From contig CAWVIZ010000013.1 in the NCBI GenBank assembly GCA_963929535.1, forward strand, positions 1 through 64,000: DNA of 64,000 bases, read 5' to 3'. Under the pieces are notes generated by a model. It did not search any database, was not told the DNA's origin, and worked only from the letters and a program-made list of their open reading frames with translations. How positions within the stretch are numbered: position 1 is the stretch's first letter; every line of letters starts with the position of its first letter. The stretch is from Pullilachnospira sp963929535. GTDB lineage: Bacteria; Bacillota; Clostridia; Lachnospirales; Lachnospiraceae. This document shows, in pieces, positions 61,853 through 64,000 of the stretch. The translations under genes were made by a program, and so were the position numbers.

Positions 61853-63046
61853 ATGATTTTATTTCTGATTATACCTGTTTATATTCTGATCAACTGTTAT
61901 CTGCTGCACCGGATCCATAAGTGGCTGACCGCCTGTTCCGGATTTTTTCGTTCCCGCTGGTTCGTGATTCCTTACATTGCCGTCTATACATTGCTGGCCC
62001 TGTCGCTTCTGCTGGCATTTCTGCTGCCGTCCTCCGGCCTGCAGGTGTTTGTCAAGAGAGTGAGCAACTACTGGCTGGGAACCTTCCTGTATGTGCTGTT
62101 GTTTGTGGCTGCAGCGGATGTTCTGCGGCTGATCCTTAAGAGAATTCCCGGAAAACTGCACAGCTTTTTCTTTTCCAGAAGGGGCTATGTAACAGTGGGG
62201 ATCCTGCTCACCGTGCTGGTGGCCTTCTGCAGTATCTGGGGCTCGATAAATGCCGGTATCATCCGCACCACCTCCTACCAGGTTTCCCTGGACAAGTCCT
62301 GCAACGGCCGGGATGACCTGAAGATTGCCCTGATCGCGGACCTTCACCTGGGGTACAGCGTGGGAAATTCCCAGATGGAACGGATGGTAAAAAAAGTAAA
62401 TGCCATGGAACCGGACATTGTCCTGGTTGCGGGAGACATTTTTGACAACGAATATGAGGCGGTGCAGAATCCTGACCGGATCGCTGAAACCCTGTCCGGA
62501 CTGCAAAGCGTCTATGGCACCTACGGGGTATTTGGGAATCATGATGTGACGGAGCGGCTGCTGGGCGGTTTTTCCGTTTCCTCCCCCAAAGAGGAGGTAC
62601 GGGATCCCAGATTCCAGGAATTTGCCGATAAAGCGGGAATCCGGATACTGGACGATGAGGTGGTTTGTATCGATGACGCTTTTTACATTGTAGGAAGAAT
62701 GGACGCTTCCAAGCCGGGAGACGGTACCTCCCAGCGGCTGTCACCGGAAGCTGTGTTATCCGGACTGGACCAGAGCAAGCCCATCATCGTTCTGGAACAT
62801 CAGCCCCGTCAGCTTTCCCAGCTGGCCCAAAACGGCGCTGACCTGCAGCTTAGCGGCCACACCCATGACGGCCAGACCTTCCCGGGTAATCTGGTGATCA
62901 GGCTTTTCTGGGAAAATCCCTGCGGCTATCTGCAGAAGGACAGTCTGCACAGCATCGTTACCTCCGGCGTAGGGGTATGGGGACCGGCTATGCGGCTGGG
63001 AACCAAAAGCGAGGTCTGCCAGATTACGGTACATTTTCAGCAGTGA
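61853..63046 (+). CDS. Membrane-linked metallophosphoesterase
   Basis: 397 residues: four N-terminal membrane segments (ILFLIIPVYILINCYLL; ...YIAVYTLLALSLLLAFLL; ...GTFLYVLLFVAA; VGILLTVLVAFCSI) followed by a calcineurin-like domain with the metal ligands DLHLG, GDIFDN, GNHD, LEHQP and SGHTHDGQ. AAGGAGGAAGG precedes ATG 61853. The substrate is unknown; YkuE/UDP-diacylglucosamine-hydrolase-like enzymes are the nearest architecture that I know. Confidence 0.9.
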   Translation: MILFLIIPVYILINCYLLHRIHKWLTACSGFFRSRWFVIPYIAVYTLLALSLLLAFLLPSSGLQVFVKRVSNYWLGTFLYVLLFVAAADVLRLILKRIPGKLHSFFFSRRGYVTVGILLTVLVAFCSIWGSINAGIIRTTSYQVSLDKSCNGRDDLKIALIADLHLGYSVGNSQMERMVKKVNAMEPDIVLVAGDIFDNEYEAVQNPDRIAETLSGLQSVYGTYGVFGNHDVTERLLGGFSVSSPKEEVRDPRFQEFADKAGIRILDDEVVCIDDAFYIVGRMDASKPGDGTSQRLSPEAVLSGLDQSKPIIVLEHQPRQLSQLAQNGADLQLSGHTHDGQTFPGNLVIRLFWENPCGYLQKDSLHSIVTSGVGVWGPAMRLGTKSEVCQITVHFQQ

Positions 63047-63067
63047 AAACTGCTTGATTTTAAAGCC

Positions 63068-63106
63068 GCAGAGGCCCGGATGGGAATCTCCCATCCGGGC
63101 CTCTGC
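63068..63106. terminator. Convergent terminator between the phosphoesterase gene and ddh
   Basis: An 18-base perfect stem (GCAGAGGCCCGGATGGGA and its complement) with a three-base loop. T tracts are weak on both sides but the hairpin is very stable. Confidence 0.75.
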
Positions 63107-63132
63107 TATATACCGGATCTTGCGCTGCTGTT

Positions 63133-64000
63133 TTACAGCAGATGCGCTCTCAGCTCCTGTCCATCCAGCGGGGACAGGTATGCCGGCGGCACATCGAATA
63201 CAGTCTTGCAGCCTTTGGCTCCCTCCGCTGCCAGGCGGTGAAGCGCTCTGGCATAAGCTACCAGCACACTGGAGGTAAACTCCGGATTGGACTCCAGTTT
63301 CAGAGAATACTCGATCATCTGATGGGTCTTCTCCCCGTCACCGGTCATTCCGCTCCTCATCACAAATCCGCCGTGAGGCATCTTGTTATGCACCGCGTCA
63401 AACTCTTCCTCTGTAATAAAGTTTACGGTGGTGTCATATTCGTCAAAATAATTAGGCATGGTCTTGATATCCTGCTCGATCTGTTTCAGATCCGCACCCT
63501 CCTGCGCAACCACGTAGCACTCTCTGAGATGCTTCTGGCGGGTGGTCAGCTCCGGCTGCTTGCCGTCACGCACCTGCTGCATAGCTTCTTCCACCGGAAC
63601 AGTGTACTGAATGCCTCTTTTTACACCGGAAACCCGGCGGATGGCATCCGAATGGCCCTGGCTTACCCCCTTGCCCCAGAAAGTATATGTTTTTCCGTTG
63701 GGAAGGATGGACTCCGCATAAATCCTGTTCAGGGAAAACAGACCCGGATCCCAGCCTACAGAAATCAGCCCCACATGACCGCTCTCCCGGCACGCAGCGT
63801 CCACTGCCGCAAAATGCTCCGGAATATGAGCATGGGTGTCAAAACTGTCCACCACATGAAAATATTTTGCCAGCTCCGGTGTCTGCCCGGGCAGATCTGT
63901 GGCGCTTCCCCCGCAGAGGATCATCACATCGATGCTTCCGGCCATATCCTTGGCCTGATCCATCTTATAAACCTTTACACCTTCGGTAGCCAGCTTCACG
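63133..64000 (-). CDS. ddh: meso-Diaminopimelate dehydrogenase, 5' end outside window
   Basis: 289 residues of an NADP-dependent enzyme that makes meso-diaminopimelate directly from tetrahydrodipicolinate, for lysine and peptidoglycan synthesis. The central GWDPGLFSLNRIYAE, GKGVSQGHSDAIRRV and the C-terminal GFVMRSGMTGDGE-type substrate-site segments are intact. The N-terminal nucleotide-binding loop lies beyond the right edge. The ddh pathway is typical of some Clostridia and avoids the acylated steps. Confidence 0.95.
   Translation of the reverse strand, partial: VKLATEGVKVYKMDQAKDMAGSIDVMILCGGSATDLPGQTPELAKYFHVVDSFDTHAHIPEHFAAVDAACRESGHVGLISVGWDPGLFSLNRIYAESILPNGKTYTFWGKGVSQGHSDAIRRVSGVKRGIQYTVPVEEAMQQVRDGKQPELTTRQKHLRECYVVAQEGADLKQIEQDIKTMPNYFDEYDTTVNFITEEEFDAVHNKMPHGGFVMRSGMTGDGEKTHQMIEYSLKLESNPEFTSSVLVAYARALHRLAAEGAKGCKTVFDVPPAYLSPLDGQELRAHLL

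Noticed and set aside
1..64000. CRISPR array or rRNA operon
   Set aside because: No regularly spaced direct repeats and no rRNA-like sequence were seen; the only RNA gene found is one tRNA.

Overview
The window looks like a chromosome segment from a gut Clostridia bacterium, most likely Lachnospiraceae (Blautia/Mediterraneibacter-like). This rests on Firmicutes gene orders (gdpP-rplI-dnaB, rpsF-ssb-rpsR, a ywlC-ywlE-rpiB-upp-like block), a T-box before proS, meso-diaminopimelate dehydrogenase, class B sortase, large serine recombinases in tandem and an acetogen-type corrinoid methyltransferase set. Species cannot be fixed from sequence reading alone.

Layout. 1-4.1 kb: end of a conjugative-type element, with a thioester-domain surface adhesin (cut by the window edge), ParB, ParA and an AT-rich FRG-domain gene, a family often found as phage-defence cargo. 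4.3-6.7 kb: small orphan gene and guaA with a strong promoter and a long structured leader. 6.9-14.5 kb: corrinoid methyl-transfer locus with two URO-D-type methyltransferases, a ferredoxin/ASKHA corrinoid activator, a B12-binding shuttle protein and a PocR-AraC regulator. 14.7-22.3 kb: housekeeping on the minus strand (cca, T-box-proS, dCMP deaminase, upp, rpiB, a phosphatase-like protein lacking its catalytic Cys, Sua5, DUF6553-like).

22.8-25.8 kb is a gene graveyard: a radical-SAM protein with its core deleted, a truncated membrane protein, an IS3 remnant, the C-terminal end of cwlD, and Ku and PIN-toxin relics beside an intact AbrB antitoxin. 25.9-42.7 kb is an AT-richer island. It holds three tandem large serine recombinases, decayed small genes, a frameshifted YdcF protein and a run of five ABC exporter genes, one split by a complete IS3-family element and one truncated. 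The island ends inside cwlD: the amidase N-terminus lies at 42.7-43.3 kb and its missing C-terminus at 24.5 kb on the opposite strand. The simplest reading is insertion of a roughly 17-kb element into cwlD followed by a local inversion of about 1.8 kb.

43.3-64 kb is core chromosome: a DivIVA-like coiled coil, SH3/GH18 hydrolase, mecA, DUF1858, a 56-residue ferredoxin, MerR, dnaB, rplI, gdpP, CPBP protease, XRE regulator, rpsR/ssb/rpsF, DUF951, sirtuin, sortase B, a RelA/SpoT homologue with a degenerate synthetase region, initiator tRNA, PfoR-like PTS IIC, metallophosphoesterase and ddh (cut by the right edge).

Intergenic spaces carry a recurrent family of palindromic repeats (18.2, 31.0 and 56.8 kb, with weaker relatives elsewhere). 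Annotation is from reading translated sequence and motifs; no database search was run.
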